Source: an uncultured Collinsella sp.
GTDB taxonomy: Bacteria; Actinomycetota; Coriobacteriia; Coriobacteriales; Coriobacteriaceae
Assembly: GCA_905208635.1 (NCBI GenBank)
Contig: CAJLPX010000011.1
Location: forward strand, 13,145 to 77,144
Reading direction: 5' to 3'
DNA: 64,000 nucleotides
Below are positions 25,113 to 34,484 of the stretch, one piece after another. Numbering within the stretch: the first letter of the stretch is position 1; each line of letters begins with the position of its first letter. Made by a program: the position numbers and the translations under genes. The notes below the pieces were generated by a model. It saw only the letters and a list, made by a program, of their open reading frames with translations, had not been told where the DNA came from and did not search any database.

Positions 25113-27140
25113 ATGGAACAAAAGGCAAAGGAAGTAGCCTCGCACGCTGCGATTCCTGTGAGCATCTCGGCGATGCTCGTCACGCTGGGCGTGGTGTATG
25201 GCGATATCGGCACCAGCCCCATGTATGTAACCAAGGCGCTCGTTGCCGGCAACGGCGGCATCGGAAGCGTCACGCAGGAGTTCGTGCTCGGCGCGCTCTC
25301 CCTTGTCGTGTGGACGGTCACGCTGCTGACGACCGTCAAGTACGTGCTGATCTCGCTGCGCGCCGACAACCACGGCGAGGGCGGCATCTTTGCCCTGTAC
25401 AGCCTGGTCAAGCGCTGCGGCAAGTGGCTCATCATCCCCGCCATGCTGGGCGGCGCGGCGCTCCTCGCCGACGGCATCCTGACGCCTGCCGTTACCGTCA
25501 CCACGGCCATCGAGGGCCTGCGCACCATCCCGGCGGTCCATGCCGTGCTCGGTGACGACCAGGGTCGTGTCGTCGCCATCACGCTTGCCATCATCATCGC
25601 GCTCTTCTTGGTGCAGCGCATCGGCACGGCCAAGATCGGTCACGCCTTCGGCCCCATCATGACGCTGTGGTTTTTGTTCCTGGGCGGCACGGGCCTGTTC
25701 TTTGTCTGCCAGTATCCCGCGGTGCTGCTGTGCCTTAACCCGTTGCGTGGCATCGCTTTTCTGCTGAGCCCCAACAACCATGCGGGCATCATGATTTTGG
25801 GCAGCTGCTTCCTCGCTACCACCGGTGCCGAGGCGCTCTATTCCGACATGGGCCATGTGGGCCGCGGCAACATCTATGCCACCTGGCCGTTCGTTAAGTG
25901 CTGCCTGCTGCTGTCCTACATGGGCCAGGGCGCGTGGCTTATCAACAACGCCGGCAACCCGGAGCTCATGGGTATCGCCGACCTCAACCCCTTCTACCAG
26001 ATGCTTGCCCCGGGTCTGCGCCCCTTTGCCGTCGGCCTTTCCGCCGTCGCGGCCATCATTGCCTCGCAGGCGCTCATCACCGGCGCATTCTCGCTGGTGT
26101 CCGAGGCCAGCCGCCTGGACCTCATGCCGCATATGCAGGTCTTCTACCCTGCCGAGACCAAGGGCCAGCTCTACATCCCCATGGTCAACAACGTCATGCT
26201 CGTGGGCTGCGTCGTCGTGGTGCTGCTGTTCCAGAACTCGGCGCACATGGAGGCCGCGTACGGCCTGGCCATTACCCTGACCATGATGTGCACGACAATG
26301 CTGCTCTTCTTCTATCTGCACGTGGAGCGCAATCTCAAGGTCGCGCCGTGGATCTTTGCCGCCTTCTTCCTTATGCTCGAGGGCTTCTTCTTTGTGAGCT
26401 CGCTCACCAAGTTCTTCCACGGCGGCTATTTCACCATCCTTATGGCCGCGCTCATCATGGGCATCATGGTGTGCTGGTACAACGGCACGGCTGTTGAGCA
26501 GCGTCAGTTTACGCTGCTGCCGCTGCGCAGCTATCTGCCGCAGCTCAAACGCCTGCGCGACGACGATCGCTACGAGCTCATGAGCGACAACATCGTGTAC
26601 CTGACCAAGGACACCAACACCGACTATATCGACCGCGATATCGTCTACTCGATTTTGGATAAGCACCCCAAGCGCGCTCGCGCCTGGTGGTTCGTGAATG
26701 TCGAGACCATGGAGGAGCCGCATACCTTTGCCTACTCGGTCGAGACGTTCGGCACCGACTACGTTTTCCGCGTGCATCTGTATCTGGGCTACAAGATCAA
26801 CCAGCGCGTCAATGCCTATCTGCGTCAGGTTGTTCAGGACCTGGCTGCCAGCGGCGAGCTGCCGGCGCAGACGCACGACTACTCGGTCTACAAGGATCCG
26901 GGCAACATCGGTACGTTTAAGTTCGTCATGATCCGCAAGCTGCTGGCGCCCGAAAGCGACGTTGAGCCCAGCGAGCGTACGGCCATCACGCTCAAGTACA
27001 TCATCCGCCGCGCCGCCGGCACGCCTGCGCGCTGGTACGGCCTGGAGAACTCCAACGTGAGCTTTGAGTACGTGCCGCTGTTCACCAAGTTTAAGGCCGT
27101 GAGCAAGATGCAGCGCCTGGCTCCCGACGAGCGCCCGTAG
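25113..27140 (+). CDS. kup: Kup/KUP family potassium uptake protein
   Basis: This 675-aa protein is typical for Kup. Twelve membrane helices (residues about 15-450) begin with the family sequence LVTLGVVYGDIGTSPMYV. EGGIFALYSLV, the helix GGAALLADGILTPAVTV and GAEALYSDMGHVG follow. The C-terminal cytosolic domain of about 200 residues runs from TLLPLRSYLPQLKRL. These proteins bring in K+ with protons. The ATG at 25113 follows GGGAGGAAA. A small membrane protein and a KdpDE-like sensor pair follow, so this gene is probably the output, or a neighbour, of local K+ control. Confidence 0.93.
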   Translation: MEQKAKEVASHAAIPVSISAMLVTLGVVYGDIGTSPMYVTKALVAGNGGIGSVTQEFVLGALSLVVWTVTLLTTVKYVLISLRADNHGEGGIFALYSLVKRCGKWLIIPAMLGGAALLADGILTPAVTVTTAIEGLRTIPAVHAVLGDDQGRVVAITLAIIIALFLVQRIGTAKIGHAFGPIMTLWFLFLGGTGLFFVCQYPAVLLCLNPLRGIAFLLSPNNHAGIMILGSCFLATTGAEALYSDMGHVGRGNIYATWPFVKCCLLLSYMGQGAWLINNAGNPELMGIADLNPFYQMLAPGLRPFAVGLSAVAAIIASQALITGAFSLVSEASRLDLMPHMQVFYPAETKGQLYIPMVNNVMLVGCVVVVLLFQNSAHMEAAYGLAITLTMMCTTMLLFFYLHVERNLKVAPWIFAAFFLMLEGFFFVSSLTKFFHGGYFTILMAALIMGIMVCWYNGTAVEQRQFTLLPLRSYLPQLKRLRDDDRYELMSDNIVYLTKDTNTDYIDRDIVYSILDKHPKRARAWWFVNVETMEEPHTFAYSVETFGTDYVFRVHLYLGYKINQRVNAYLRQVVQDLAASGELPAQTHDYSVYKDPGNIGTFKFVMIRKLLAPESDVEPSERTAITLKYIIRRAAGTPARWYGLENSNVSFEYVPLFTKFKAVSKMQRLAPDERP

Positions 27141-27208
27141 TCGACGCTTAAGGTATGGCTGCGAACGGGCGGCTTGCAATGACAGGGTTTGAGCCTGGGG
27201 AGGAAACC

Positions 27209-27403
27209 ATGGATGCAAAGGGGCTTGACGGTCGCGATCTTGCGGCCGAGCTGGTACGTGAGGCACGCGCCGACGCCGCCGAAGATCGGTTCTTTACGAA
27301 TCGCGCCAACATGGACATGGCCGACCGCGTGATCTCGATCGTGGTGACGCTGCTTGTCGCGGCGTGCGTGTGCGCCCTGCTCGCGCACGTGCTGTTTGTC
27401 TAG
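27209..27403 (+). CDS. small single-pass membrane protein between kup and kdpD-like genes
   Basis: This 64-aa product is charged and soluble over residues 1-38 (DAKGLDGRDLAAELVREARA) and ends in one hydrophobic helix (VISIVVTLLVAACVCALLAHVLFV). The ATG has a strong GGGGAGG site. It lies 68 bp after kup on the same strand and upstream of the sensor kinase. I do not recognise a family. By position it could be an accessory or regulatory subunit of Kup, in the way KdpF is for KdpABC, but that is conjecture. Confidence 0.65.
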   Translation: MDAKGLDGRDLAAELVREARADAAEDRFFTNRANMDMADRVISIVVTLLVAACVCALLAHVLFV

Positions 27404-27448
27404 CGACCGCCGGCTGCAAAGGCTATACACTTGGAACCACCACAAGGG

Positions 27449-27486
27449 AAACCACCACAAAGGTGCCTGTCCCTTTGTGGTGGTTT
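27449..27486 (+). repeat. ACAAAGG hairpin family, copy 2 (terminator-like)
   Basis: AACCACCACAAAGG pairs with CCTTTGTGGTGGTT, and TTT follows. A partial extra copy of the left arm (GGAACCACCACAAGGG) precedes it. It lies between the small membrane protein and the histidine kinase and may separate the two transcripts. Confidence 0.8.
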
Positions 27487-27513
27487 TTGTTTTGAGAGAG
27501 GGGCGGGGCGCTA

Positions 27514-29139
27514 ATGGATGTCCATGCGGACGGCGATATTGCCGATAACTTTTGGTGGCGGCGCACAACGCAGACGCGACGCGGTCCTCTGTATGACGCT
27601 TGCGTATCGGCGGGGTTGCTGGTCGCGGCGACGATTGTGGGCGCGCTGCTCGACCATCCGGGTCTCGCGCCGAGCATCATGATCGTCTATGTGTTCGCCG
27701 TTCAGCTGTGCGCATTCTTTACCTGGAGTCGCCTGTATTGCTTGCTGAGCTCGGCTGCCGCCGTGGCGCTCTACAACTTCTTGTTTGTCGACCCGCGCTG
27801 CTCGCTGTCGTTTATCGACCGTGTCTATCCCGGCATGTTCTTCATCATGTTCGTGGTCTCGCTTGTGTCGAGCTCGATTGCGTTGGCCCTGCGCCGTGCC
27901 TTGGCACAGGCTGCCGCCAGCGACCGCCGCACGCATATGGTGCTCGAGACCAACCGCATGCTGCAGCGGTGCGCTGATCAGCAGCAGATTGTCCATGCCA
28001 TGGCAACGCAGCTGGCGCGTCTTTCGGGCTGTCCGGTCGTGTGGTACAGCGCCGACGCCGAGGGCGATGACCTGCTGCCGCGTGCGACATACACGGCCGT
28101 GGGCGATGCCGCGCCGGTGCATGAACTGGCGCCGCAGATGCCGCCGCGGCTCTCGGCGTCCGCCTATGTGGGAACGCCGCTCGATGCCACCTATGGCGGC
28201 TCGACGTTTTATGGCATCTACCTGACGGTTCGCACGGGCGACGGCTTCGTCCGTTCGGGCGACCCCGCCTCGGTGGTGGGCGTGCTGGCTATCGTTGCCG
28301 AGCCCGACGTGCTGACGCATGAGGAGCGGACGCTTGCCGATGCCATCGTGAGCGAAGGCGAGCTGGCGCTCGACCGCGCCCGCGCCATGGAGGCCCGCGA
28401 GGAGGCGGCGGTGCTCGCCAAAAACGAACAGCTGCGCGCCAACCTGCTGCGCTCCATCTCGCATGATCTGCGCACGCCGCTTACCAGTATTTCGGGTAAT
28501 GCCGACGTGCTGCTCGATCAGGGCTCGACCGGCACCGCGGTGCTCGATGCCCAGACGCGCCGCGGCCTGCTTCTATCCATTCGCTCGGATGCGCTGTGGC
28601 TCAACGCCACCGTCGAGAATCTGCTCGCCATCACCAAGCTCGAGGGTGGCGGTATGCGCCTGTCGACCACGCTCGAGCTCATGGACGATATCGTCGAGGA
28701 GGCGCTGCGCCACGTGAACCCTGCCGTGCGCGAGCACGACCTTAAGGTGGTGGCGTGCGATGAGCCGGCGCTCGTCAACGTCGATGCACGCCTGATGGTG
28801 CAGCTGGTGGTCAATCTGGTGAACAACGCCATCACCTATACGCCCGCGGGCTCGCATATCATGATTTCGATTAGCGTCGACGATGGACGCGTGGCGTGCT
28901 CGGTGGCCGATGATGGTCCGGGCATCGCGCCCGAGGATCGCGAGCGGATCTTCGAGTCGTTCTATACCGCCAACCATGGTCTGGCCGACAGCCACCGCAG
29001 CGTTGGCCTGGGTCTTTCGCTCTGCCGTTCCATTGCGTTGGCACATGGCGGTAGCATAGAGGTTGCCGCGGCGGACCCGCACGGTTCGGTCTTTACGATT
29101 GAACTTCCCGCCGCCGACGTTTCGTTTGATAAGGAGTAG
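27514..29139 (+). CDS. KdpD-like sensor histidine kinase lacking the N-terminal sensor domain
   Basis: This 541-aa protein has the DUF4118 four-helix membrane domain of KdpD (about residues 30-125: ASIVGALLDHP-like start, YNFLFVDPRCSL). A GAF-like region (130-290) follows, then the HisKA box LRSISHDLRTPLTSISGNAD (His about 317). The ATPase domain has N-box NNAITYTPAGS, G1 VADDGPGIAPEDRERIFE and G2 GLGLSLCRSIALAHGG. Full KdpD is about 900 aa with a KdpD/USP part at the N-terminus, which is absent here. It presumably senses K+ or turgor and phosphorylates the adjacent regulator. The two genes are 4 bp apart. Confidence 0.9.
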   Translation: MDVHADGDIADNFWWRRTTQTRRGPLYDACVSAGLLVAATIVGALLDHPGLAPSIMIVYVFAVQLCAFFTWSRLYCLLSSAAAVALYNFLFVDPRCSLSFIDRVYPGMFFIMFVVSLVSSSIALALRRALAQAAASDRRTHMVLETNRMLQRCADQQQIVHAMATQLARLSGCPVVWYSADAEGDDLLPRATYTAVGDAAPVHELAPQMPPRLSASAYVGTPLDATYGGSTFYGIYLTVRTGDGFVRSGDPASVVGVLAIVAEPDVLTHEERTLADAIVSEGELALDRARAMEAREEAAVLAKNEQLRANLLRSISHDLRTPLTSISGNADVLLDQGSTGTAVLDAQTRRGLLLSIRSDALWLNATVENLLAITKLEGGGMRLSTTLELMDDIVEEALRHVNPAVREHDLKVVACDEPALVNVDARLMVQLVVNLVNNAITYTPAGSHIMISISVDDGRVACSVADDGPGIAPEDRERIFESFYTANHGLADSHRSVGLGLSLCRSIALAHGGSIEVAAADPHGSVFTIELPAADVSFDKE

Positions 29140-29143
29140 CGCT

Positions 29144-29857
29144 GTGCCGAACTCTGCCGTAAAACCGCTCATCTTGGTCGTTGAGGACGACCCCGCCGTT
29201 CGCAATCTTATTGTTGCCGCGCTCGAGGCGCACGGCTTGCGCCATATGGCTGTGGAGACCGCCCATGCCGCCATCGCCGCCGCCTCATCGCAGGCACCGA
29301 GCATTGTGCTGCTCGATCTGGGCCTGCCCGATATGGACGGCGTCAAGGTGGTGGAGTCGGTGCGTGCATGGTCGGGCATGCCGATTATCGTGGTCTCGGC
29401 GCGCAGCGAGGATGCGGACAAAATCCGCGCGCTCGATGCCGGCGCCGACGACTATCTGACCAAGCCGTTTTCGGTCGAGGAACTGCTCGCGCGCATTCGC
29501 ACGACGCTCAGGCGCCTTTCGTATGCGCAGACGGGCGGCGTTGTCTCCGAGGGCTCGTTCGATACCGGTGAGCTGCATATCGATTTTGATGCCGGCATCG
29601 CCACAATGGATGGCGAGGAACTGCATCTGACGCCAATCGAGTATAAGCTCCTGTGCCTGCTGGCGCATAACGCCGACAAGGTACTGACGCACCAGTTTAT
29701 CCTGCACGAGATTTGGGGCACGGCGACCAAGAGCGACCTGGCGAGCCTGCGTGTCTTTATGGGCACGCTGCGCAAGAAGATCGAGTCCGACCCCGCGCAT
29801 CCGCGCTATATCCAGACGCGCGTGGGTATTGGTTACCGATTGGTCATCCAGGGATAG
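29144..29857 (+). CDS. KdpE-like OmpR family response regulator
   Basis: This 237-aa protein has a receiver domain with acidic pocket VVEDD, phospho-acceptor in LLDLGLPDMDG (about D58) and K in DYLTKPF. A winged-helix DNA-binding domain follows (LTPIEYKLLCLLAHNADKVLTHQFIL, then ETRVGIGYRL-like YIQTRVGIGYRLV). The sequence is closest in style to KdpE. The start is a GTG at 29144, set seven bases after AAGGAG at the end of the kinase gene. No kdpFABC genes are in the window, so kup is the nearest plausible target. Confidence 0.92.
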   Translation: MPNSAVKPLILVVEDDPAVRNLIVAALEAHGLRHMAVETAHAAIAAASSQAPSIVLLDLGLPDMDGVKVVESVRAWSGMPIIVVSARSEDADKIRALDAGADDYLTKPFSVEELLARIRTTLRRLSYAQTGGVVSEGSFDTGELHIDFDAGIATMDGEELHLTPIEYKLLCLLAHNADKVLTHQFILHEIWGTATKSDLASLRVFMGTLRKKIESDPAHPRYIQTRVGIGYRLVIQG

Positions 29858-29881
29858 GTCGGCATCCGCCATCCCAATATG

Positions 29882-29946
29882 AGTTGCGGTGAAATACGGT
29901 CTAAATTTACCTAATTCCAGGCAAAAGTCCGTATTCCACCGCAACT
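29882..29946. repeat. 65-bp dispersed inverted-repeat element, copy 2
   Basis: The arms AGTTGCGGTGAAATACGG and CCGTATTCCACCGCAACT are perfect and match those at 3494-3560. It fills the gap between two convergent genes, where it can act as a two-way terminator. Confidence 0.85.
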
Positions 29947-29949
29947 TTG

Positions 29950-32526
29950 TTATCTGCCCTTGGGCTTGCTGGCGTAGAACTTCTTCTTTTTAGGTTTGCC
30001 GGCGGGGGAGGGCTTGCCGGCAAAGCTGGACTTGCCGTTGCCGCGCGGCCCCCGGTCGCCGGCCTGCGCGTGCGTGGGTACTGCCGCACGGGGCTTGCGG
30101 GCCTCGGGGTTATGCAGTTCCTCGACGCGCTCGGCAATTTCCTCGGCGCTAAAGCCGACCTCGGCCATGGCGTCCTCGATGGGCAGGCGGCGCACGATAT
30201 AGCAGTGGTGCACCTTCTGGTTGCGCGCGAAGTCCTCGGGGATGGTCTGTGCCGTAATGTCCTCCAGCACTACGCCCGCGCGGGCGAGCTTGCGCGTCTC
30301 GGGGCGGAAGCCGCGCAGGTTGCAGCTAAAGATGGCGTGGCCGCCCTGCGCGAGCAGGCGCGATACGCCGGCCAAAAGCTCAACATGGTCGCGCTGGACA
30401 TCCCAGGTACGGCGGCCCATCTTGGACGAGTTCGAGAACGTGGGCGGGTCGACAAAAATCAGGTCCCAGCGGTTGCGCGTCTGGCGCTGGTCGCGAATCC
30501 AGGCGAGCACGTCGTCGCGCACAAAATGATGCTGCGGTCCCACAAAGCCGTTCTGGCGCATGTTGCGCTCGGCCCAGTCCAGATAGGTGTTGGAGAGGTC
30601 GACCGTCACGGTCTCCTCGACGCCGCCATCGGCCGCGTAGCAGGTGGCGGTGCCGGTGTAGGCAAACAGGTTGAGGAAGCGGCGTGCCTGCTTGGCGTGC
30701 TCGCGCACTAGGTTGCGGGTGACGCGATGATCCAGGAAGATGCCCACATCTAGATAGTCGTCAAAGTTGACGGCAAAGGTAAGCCCGCCCTCTTCGATGA
30801 GCGGCAGGCGACGGCGTGCGATGTTGGCACGCTCGCCCGATGCGCCCTTGCCGGCGCCCTGCTTGCCGTACTGCGAGCCGCCGCGCGAACGCATGCGGGC
30901 CTTGGCGTGCACATGCTCGGCCGGCACGTCCAGGATACGCGGCGCGATGGCCAAGATGTCGAGCATGCGGGCCTGGGCCAGCGCGGGGTCGATGGTCTTG
31001 GGCGCGGCGTATTCGGCGATGACGAGCCAGCGGCCCGGCGTCTGCGGGCAGCCTTCGTACAGGTCGATGGCGGCAGAGTAGTCGGGCAGGTCGGCATCGT
31101 AGACGCGGTAGCAGCTCACACCCTCGCGCTTTGCCCACTTGCGGCGCAGGCGGGCGTTCTTGCGCAGGCGGTTGGCGAACTGCTCGGACTCGGGAATGAG
31201 CACGGGCAGCGGCTTGCCGTCGCCCAGGTCGAGCGTGGCGGCAGGTTCGGGCATGGCGGGGGCGGGGGCTTCGTTTTCGGTATCCGCGGTCTGCTCCTCG
31301 GCATCCGCGCTGGTCGCAGCTTCAAACGCCGCGGCGGCGTGGTCGAGCGAGGGCCAAACCTCAATAGCCGCCTCTTCGTTGTTGGGCATGACGGCGATCG
31401 AGTGCTCGGGCTCAGCGCGGAGCGCGCGGGCCAGCAATCCGTCGCGGGTGAGTGCGGCGACCGGTGCCGAAGTGAGCTCGGGCGCACGGCGCAGCTCGCC
31501 GACCAGTGTCATGGCGTCATGCATAAGCGACAGCGGTGTCTCGGTCGTATCCGCGACGAGGGCGGCACCGGCGACGGCGCCCGCGTGGTCCAGTACGGTG
31601 GCAGATTTGGCGGCGCAAAAATCGACAAAGCGCTTGTAACCGGCACACTTGACCATGCGCTCAGCGGTCTTGCGGGCGGCAGGGTCAATGTCTACGGCAA
31701 CGATGCGCGCCTGCCGCTCGCGCGCTGCCGCCTCGCGCTCGCGTGCCTCGGCAAGCAGCTGCTCCCACAGGGCGGCGTCGTGCAGCTGCCAGCCCTCAAA
31801 GCCCCAGCGCTCGCGTGTGGCGCCCGGGGCGCGGTCGGTCAGAATGTTCACGGCTTCCAGCAACAGGCCGCCGCCGGCGCACGAGGCATCGATTAGCGTG
31901 GGAAGGGCTTCATCCTCGTAATCGTCGGCCGTCAACTCGCGCTCGCACAGTGCGGTCCAGCCGACCTGCGCCAGCACCAGGGCGGCGTAGTCGGGGCGCA
32001 ACACGTGCGCGCCCTCGCCGGCACGGGTCGCAGCGGGCGGCAGGCGTTTGAACAGCGGGTCGCCCGAAAGGTCCAGGCTGATGCTCGCGCGGCGCTGGCG
32101 CAGCGAAAGCAGTAGGTGAACGTCGGGATCGGTGGCATCGACATCGGCGCGACGGCCCGTGGTCTCGGCCAGACGGTCGCACAGCGCGTCCTTGGCGCGC
32201 AGGGCCGAGAAGCGCGTGTTGCGCAGCTGCTCGGTCACGCCGCGGGCGGTGATGGCGATGGTGGCGCCGGGGCGGATGATGGTCTCCCAGGCGATGTCGT
32301 AAACGCCGTCGTACAGCTCGTCGGCATCCTGCGCCTCAAAGCGCCCAAGCACCACGAACACGCGGCTCGCCAGGCGCGACCACAGGCATGCTCGGTAGCC
32401 TTGCTCGAGCTCGCCCTCAAATGTAGCGCGGCCCTTCAGCCGGCGAACATGCGAAAGCCCGAGGCGTTTAAGCTCATCGGCGAGTGCGGACTCAAAGCCC
32501 TCGGGGCAGCTTGCGTAAAATTCCAT
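29950..32526 (-). CDS. rlmL: bifunctional 23S rRNA methyltransferase RlmKL
   Basis: This 858-aa protein carries both RlmKL halves. The N-terminal half begins MEFYASCPEGFESALADELKRLG (THUMP) and includes LRPDYAALVLAQVGW and IDASCAGGGLLLEAVNIL, the m2G2445 methyltransferase with SAM motif. The C-terminal half has FLNLFAYTGTATCYAA, VTVDLSNTYLDWAERNM and DLIFVDPPTFSNS, the m7G2069 (RlmK) part. Two additions are visible: an Ala/Glu/Pro-rich insert between the halves (about 395-440) and a Lys/Gly/Pro-rich tail (SSFAGKPSPAGKPKKKKFYA). The tail probably adds RNA affinity. The gene is single and convergent with the response regulator gene. Confidence 0.92.
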   Translation of the reverse strand: MEFYASCPEGFESALADELKRLGLSHVRRLKGRATFEGELEQGYRACLWSRLASRVFVVLGRFEAQDADELYDGVYDIAWETIIRPGATIAITARGVTEQLRNTRFSALRAKDALCDRLAETTGRRADVDATDPDVHLLLSLRQRRASISLDLSGDPLFKRLPPAATRAGEGAHVLRPDYAALVLAQVGWTALCERELTADDYEDEALPTLIDASCAGGGLLLEAVNILTDRAPGATRERWGFEGWQLHDAALWEQLLAEAREREAAARERQARIVAVDIDPAARKTAERMVKCAGYKRFVDFCAAKSATVLDHAGAVAGAALVADTTETPLSLMHDAMTLVGELRRAPELTSAPVAALTRDGLLARALRAEPEHSIAVMPNNEEAAIEVWPSLDHAAAAFEAATSADAEEQTADTENEAPAPAMPEPAATLDLGDGKPLPVLIPESEQFANRLRKNARLRRKWAKREGVSCYRVYDADLPDYSAAIDLYEGCPQTPGRWLVIAEYAAPKTIDPALAQARMLDILAIAPRILDVPAEHVHAKARMRSRGGSQYGKQGAGKGASGERANIARRRLPLIEEGGLTFAVNFDDYLDVGIFLDHRVTRNLVREHAKQARRFLNLFAYTGTATCYAADGGVEETVTVDLSNTYLDWAERNMRQNGFVGPQHHFVRDDVLAWIRDQRQTRNRWDLIFVDPPTFSNSSKMGRRTWDVQRDHVELLAGVSRLLAQGGHAIFSCNLRGFRPETRKLARAGVVLEDITAQTIPEDFARNQKVHHCYIVRRLPIEDAMAEVGFSAEEIAERVEELHNPEARKPRAAVPTHAQAGDRGPRGNGKSSFAGKPSPAGKPKKKKFYASKPKGR

Positions 32527-32601
32527 GGGTGACCTCTCTGGTTGCGTCGCTCCATTATATGATGGATGCTTCGTTTGCCCTTATCCTCGAAAGGAACCCA
32601 T

Positions 32602-33429
32602 ATGATTGATGCGTGCCCCGATTCCACCGTGCTCTTTTTTGACGTGGACGGCACGCTGACGTCGTTCGATCCCGACAACATGACCGACAAGGACTTTTCG
32701 GCGGTTCGCCCCTCGCAGGCGGTCGTCGAGGCGTTTCATCGCCTGCGCGACGCAGGGCACAAGGCATTTATCTGCACGGGCCGCCCCCTGTGGCTGGTTG
32801 CCGATGGTCTGCGTGCCCTGAATCCGGCGGGCATCGTTGCCATGGCGGGCGCCACGCTCGAGGTCGAGGGCCGCGTGGTGCATGAGGACTGTTTTGACGA
32901 GGACGTTATCGCGGAGCTTGCGCGCCGCATTGCCGCGGCGGGCGGCGAGGCGTTGTTCGAGACGAACGGTGCCACCTATTCACTTGAGCCAGTTGGTGTC
33001 GAACAGTCATTTCTGCTAGGCGCCGGCGTGGTGCATGGCGTTGATCAGATGCGCGTCGATGGCCGCTTGCGCGTAGGCAAGGTGTGCATTAACGCGTGCA
33101 ACCTGGCTCGCGTTGCCAACGATGACGGCTTTATCGATCGCGAGTTTGAGCTGTGCAACACCGGTGGTCAGAATCGCGAGCTGAGCCCCAAGGGCATCGA
33201 CAAGGGCGTGGGCGTGGCGCGAGCGCTGGCGTATCTGGGCCGCGAGGGAAATGCGCGCACCTTTGGCTTTGGCGATTCGGGCAACGATCTGGGCATGCTC
33301 ACTGCCGTTGAGACGGCCGTGGCCATGGGCAACGCCATGTCCGAGGTCAAGGCGGTCGCCGACTACGTGACCGACGACGTCGCACACGACGGCACCGTCA
33401 CCGCCATGCGCCACTTTGGGTTGATTTAA
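32602..33429 (+). CDS. HAD superfamily (Cof-type) phosphatase
   Basis: This 275-aa protein is a type IIB HAD hydrolase. Motif I is FFDVDGTLTSF with the nucleophile and acid/base Asp, motif II is CTGRP, and motif IV is GFGDSGNDLGML with metal-binding Asp residues. A SPKGIDKGVGVARALAYLG segment carries the motif III Lys. Substrates in this family are sugar phosphates, FMN or pyridoxal phosphate; nothing here tells which. The ATG at 32602 has AAAGGAA upstream; the longer frame from 32566 adds a run unlike the family. It is divergent from rlmL with about 75 bp between. Confidence 0.9.
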   Translation: MIDACPDSTVLFFDVDGTLTSFDPDNMTDKDFSAVRPSQAVVEAFHRLRDAGHKAFICTGRPLWLVADGLRALNPAGIVAMAGATLEVEGRVVHEDCFDEDVIAELARRIAAAGGEALFETNGATYSLEPVGVEQSFLLGAGVVHGVDQMRVDGRLRVGKVCINACNLARVANDDGFIDREFELCNTGGQNRELSPKGIDKGVGVARALAYLGREGNARTFGFGDSGNDLGMLTAVETAVAMGNAMSEVKAVADYVTDDVAHDGTVTAMRHFGLI

Positions 33430-33430
33430 T

Positions 33431-33471
33431 AAATGGCCGGGTCGCCCGCAGTGGGGGCGACCCGGCCATTT
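33431..33471. terminator. bidirectional terminator between convergent genes
   Basis: The arms AAATGGCCGGGTCGCCC and GGGCGACCCGGCCATTT are perfect with a short loop. The hairpin lies between the HAD phosphatase and the DeoR regulator, which converge. Confidence 0.9.
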
Positions 33472-33474
33472 GAG

Positions 33475-34266
33475 CTATTTTGCAATATAGAGCTTGGGAT
33501 GACTGCGACTGCTCTCGATCGCCGCCGTCATGATGCCCTCGTCGTCTCCATCAACGATGATGCCGTCGAGGTCATCGATCTGCGCGGACTGATAAAAACT
33601 GGTTTTGTTGAACTTTCCCTGGTCAACCATCATGTAGCCCTGGTTTGAGTTGGTAAGGTACATATGCTTGATCATGGCCGAGAAGTCGTGCTCGACGGTA
33701 AAGCCGTGGTCGGGGTGGAATCCGTCGGCACTGACAAACGCCTTGTCGGCATGTAGTTTGCTCATGCAGTCGAGCGTCAGTGCGCCCGCGAGATAGAGGT
33801 GCCCCTTGCGCACGGAGCCGCCCAGCAGCACTACCGAAGCATTGGGGAGATTGAAGCTGGCGTAGTTCGCGATTGCAAGATCGCCGGTGATAATGGTGAT
33901 CTCACGCTTGTCCATGAGGGCCTTAGCGAAGTAAAAGCCTGTGGTGCCGATATCAATTACCAGAACATCGCCATCATCAACAAGAGTTGCTGCGGTTGCG
34001 GCGATGGCCTCCTTGGCCTCGACTTGGACATTGATGCGCTCCTCGGGATACGAGATCGCGTTGGAGCGAGAAAGCGATACCGCTCCACCGCGTACGCGAC
34101 GCAGCTTGCCTTCGGATTCCAGCGAGATGAGGTCGTGTCGTGCGGTGACTTCCGAAACCGAAAAACGGCGAACGATGTCGGATACCGAGATATTTGGCTT
34201 TTCGGCCAGCCAATTCATGATAAATCGCTGGCGCTCAGCCGGCGAAAGGTCTGAAGTAGATGCCAT
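33475..34266 (-). CDS. DeoR family transcriptional regulator
   Basis: This 263-aa protein has a DeoR winged helix at the N-terminus (ERQRFIMNWLAEKPNISVSDI, SVSEVTARHDLISLESEGKLRRVRGGAV). A DeoR C-terminal sensor domain follows (VLVIDIGTTGFYFAKAL, VVLLGGSVRKGHLYLAG, DKAFVSADGF), which binds phosphorylated sugars. The start at 34266 was chosen for AAGGAG eight bases upstream; the longer frame to 34380 runs through the promoter region. It is divergent from the FSA/PTS operon and is probably its regulator. Confidence 0.92.
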   Translation of the reverse strand: MASTSDLSPAERQRFIMNWLAEKPNISVSDIVRRFSVSEVTARHDLISLESEGKLRRVRGGAVSLSRSNAISYPEERINVQVEAKEAIAATAATLVDDGDVLVIDIGTTGFYFAKALMDKREITIITGDLAIANYASFNLPNASVVLLGGSVRKGHLYLAGALTLDCMSKLHADKAFVSADGFHPDHGFTVEHDFSAMIKHMYLTNSNQGYMMVDQGKFNKTSFYQSAQIDDLDGIIVDGDDEGIMTAAIESSRSHPKLYIAK

Positions 34267-34484
34267 ATGCCGCTCCTTTTGAACAAAAGGTAAAAGATGC
34301 GCCTTTCGTAATCGAAATATAACGTATCGATATGAAAAGAACAAGGCAAATTCGAATGAATCAAAAGAACGGAATGGCATGTCACAAATGCATGCCTAGC
34401 AGATAGTTCGCACGTAGACGGGCTATAAAGAGTCTCATTCTGAAGGTGCCGCCCAAAAGAAGTACGTTCACACCCGATATTCGA

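Noticed and set aside
25089..27266. 725-residue open frame antisense to kup
   Set aside because: GC-rich shadow frame: the sense frame is a full Kup protein, and the antisense product is rich in H, R, Q and A without any recognisable domain.
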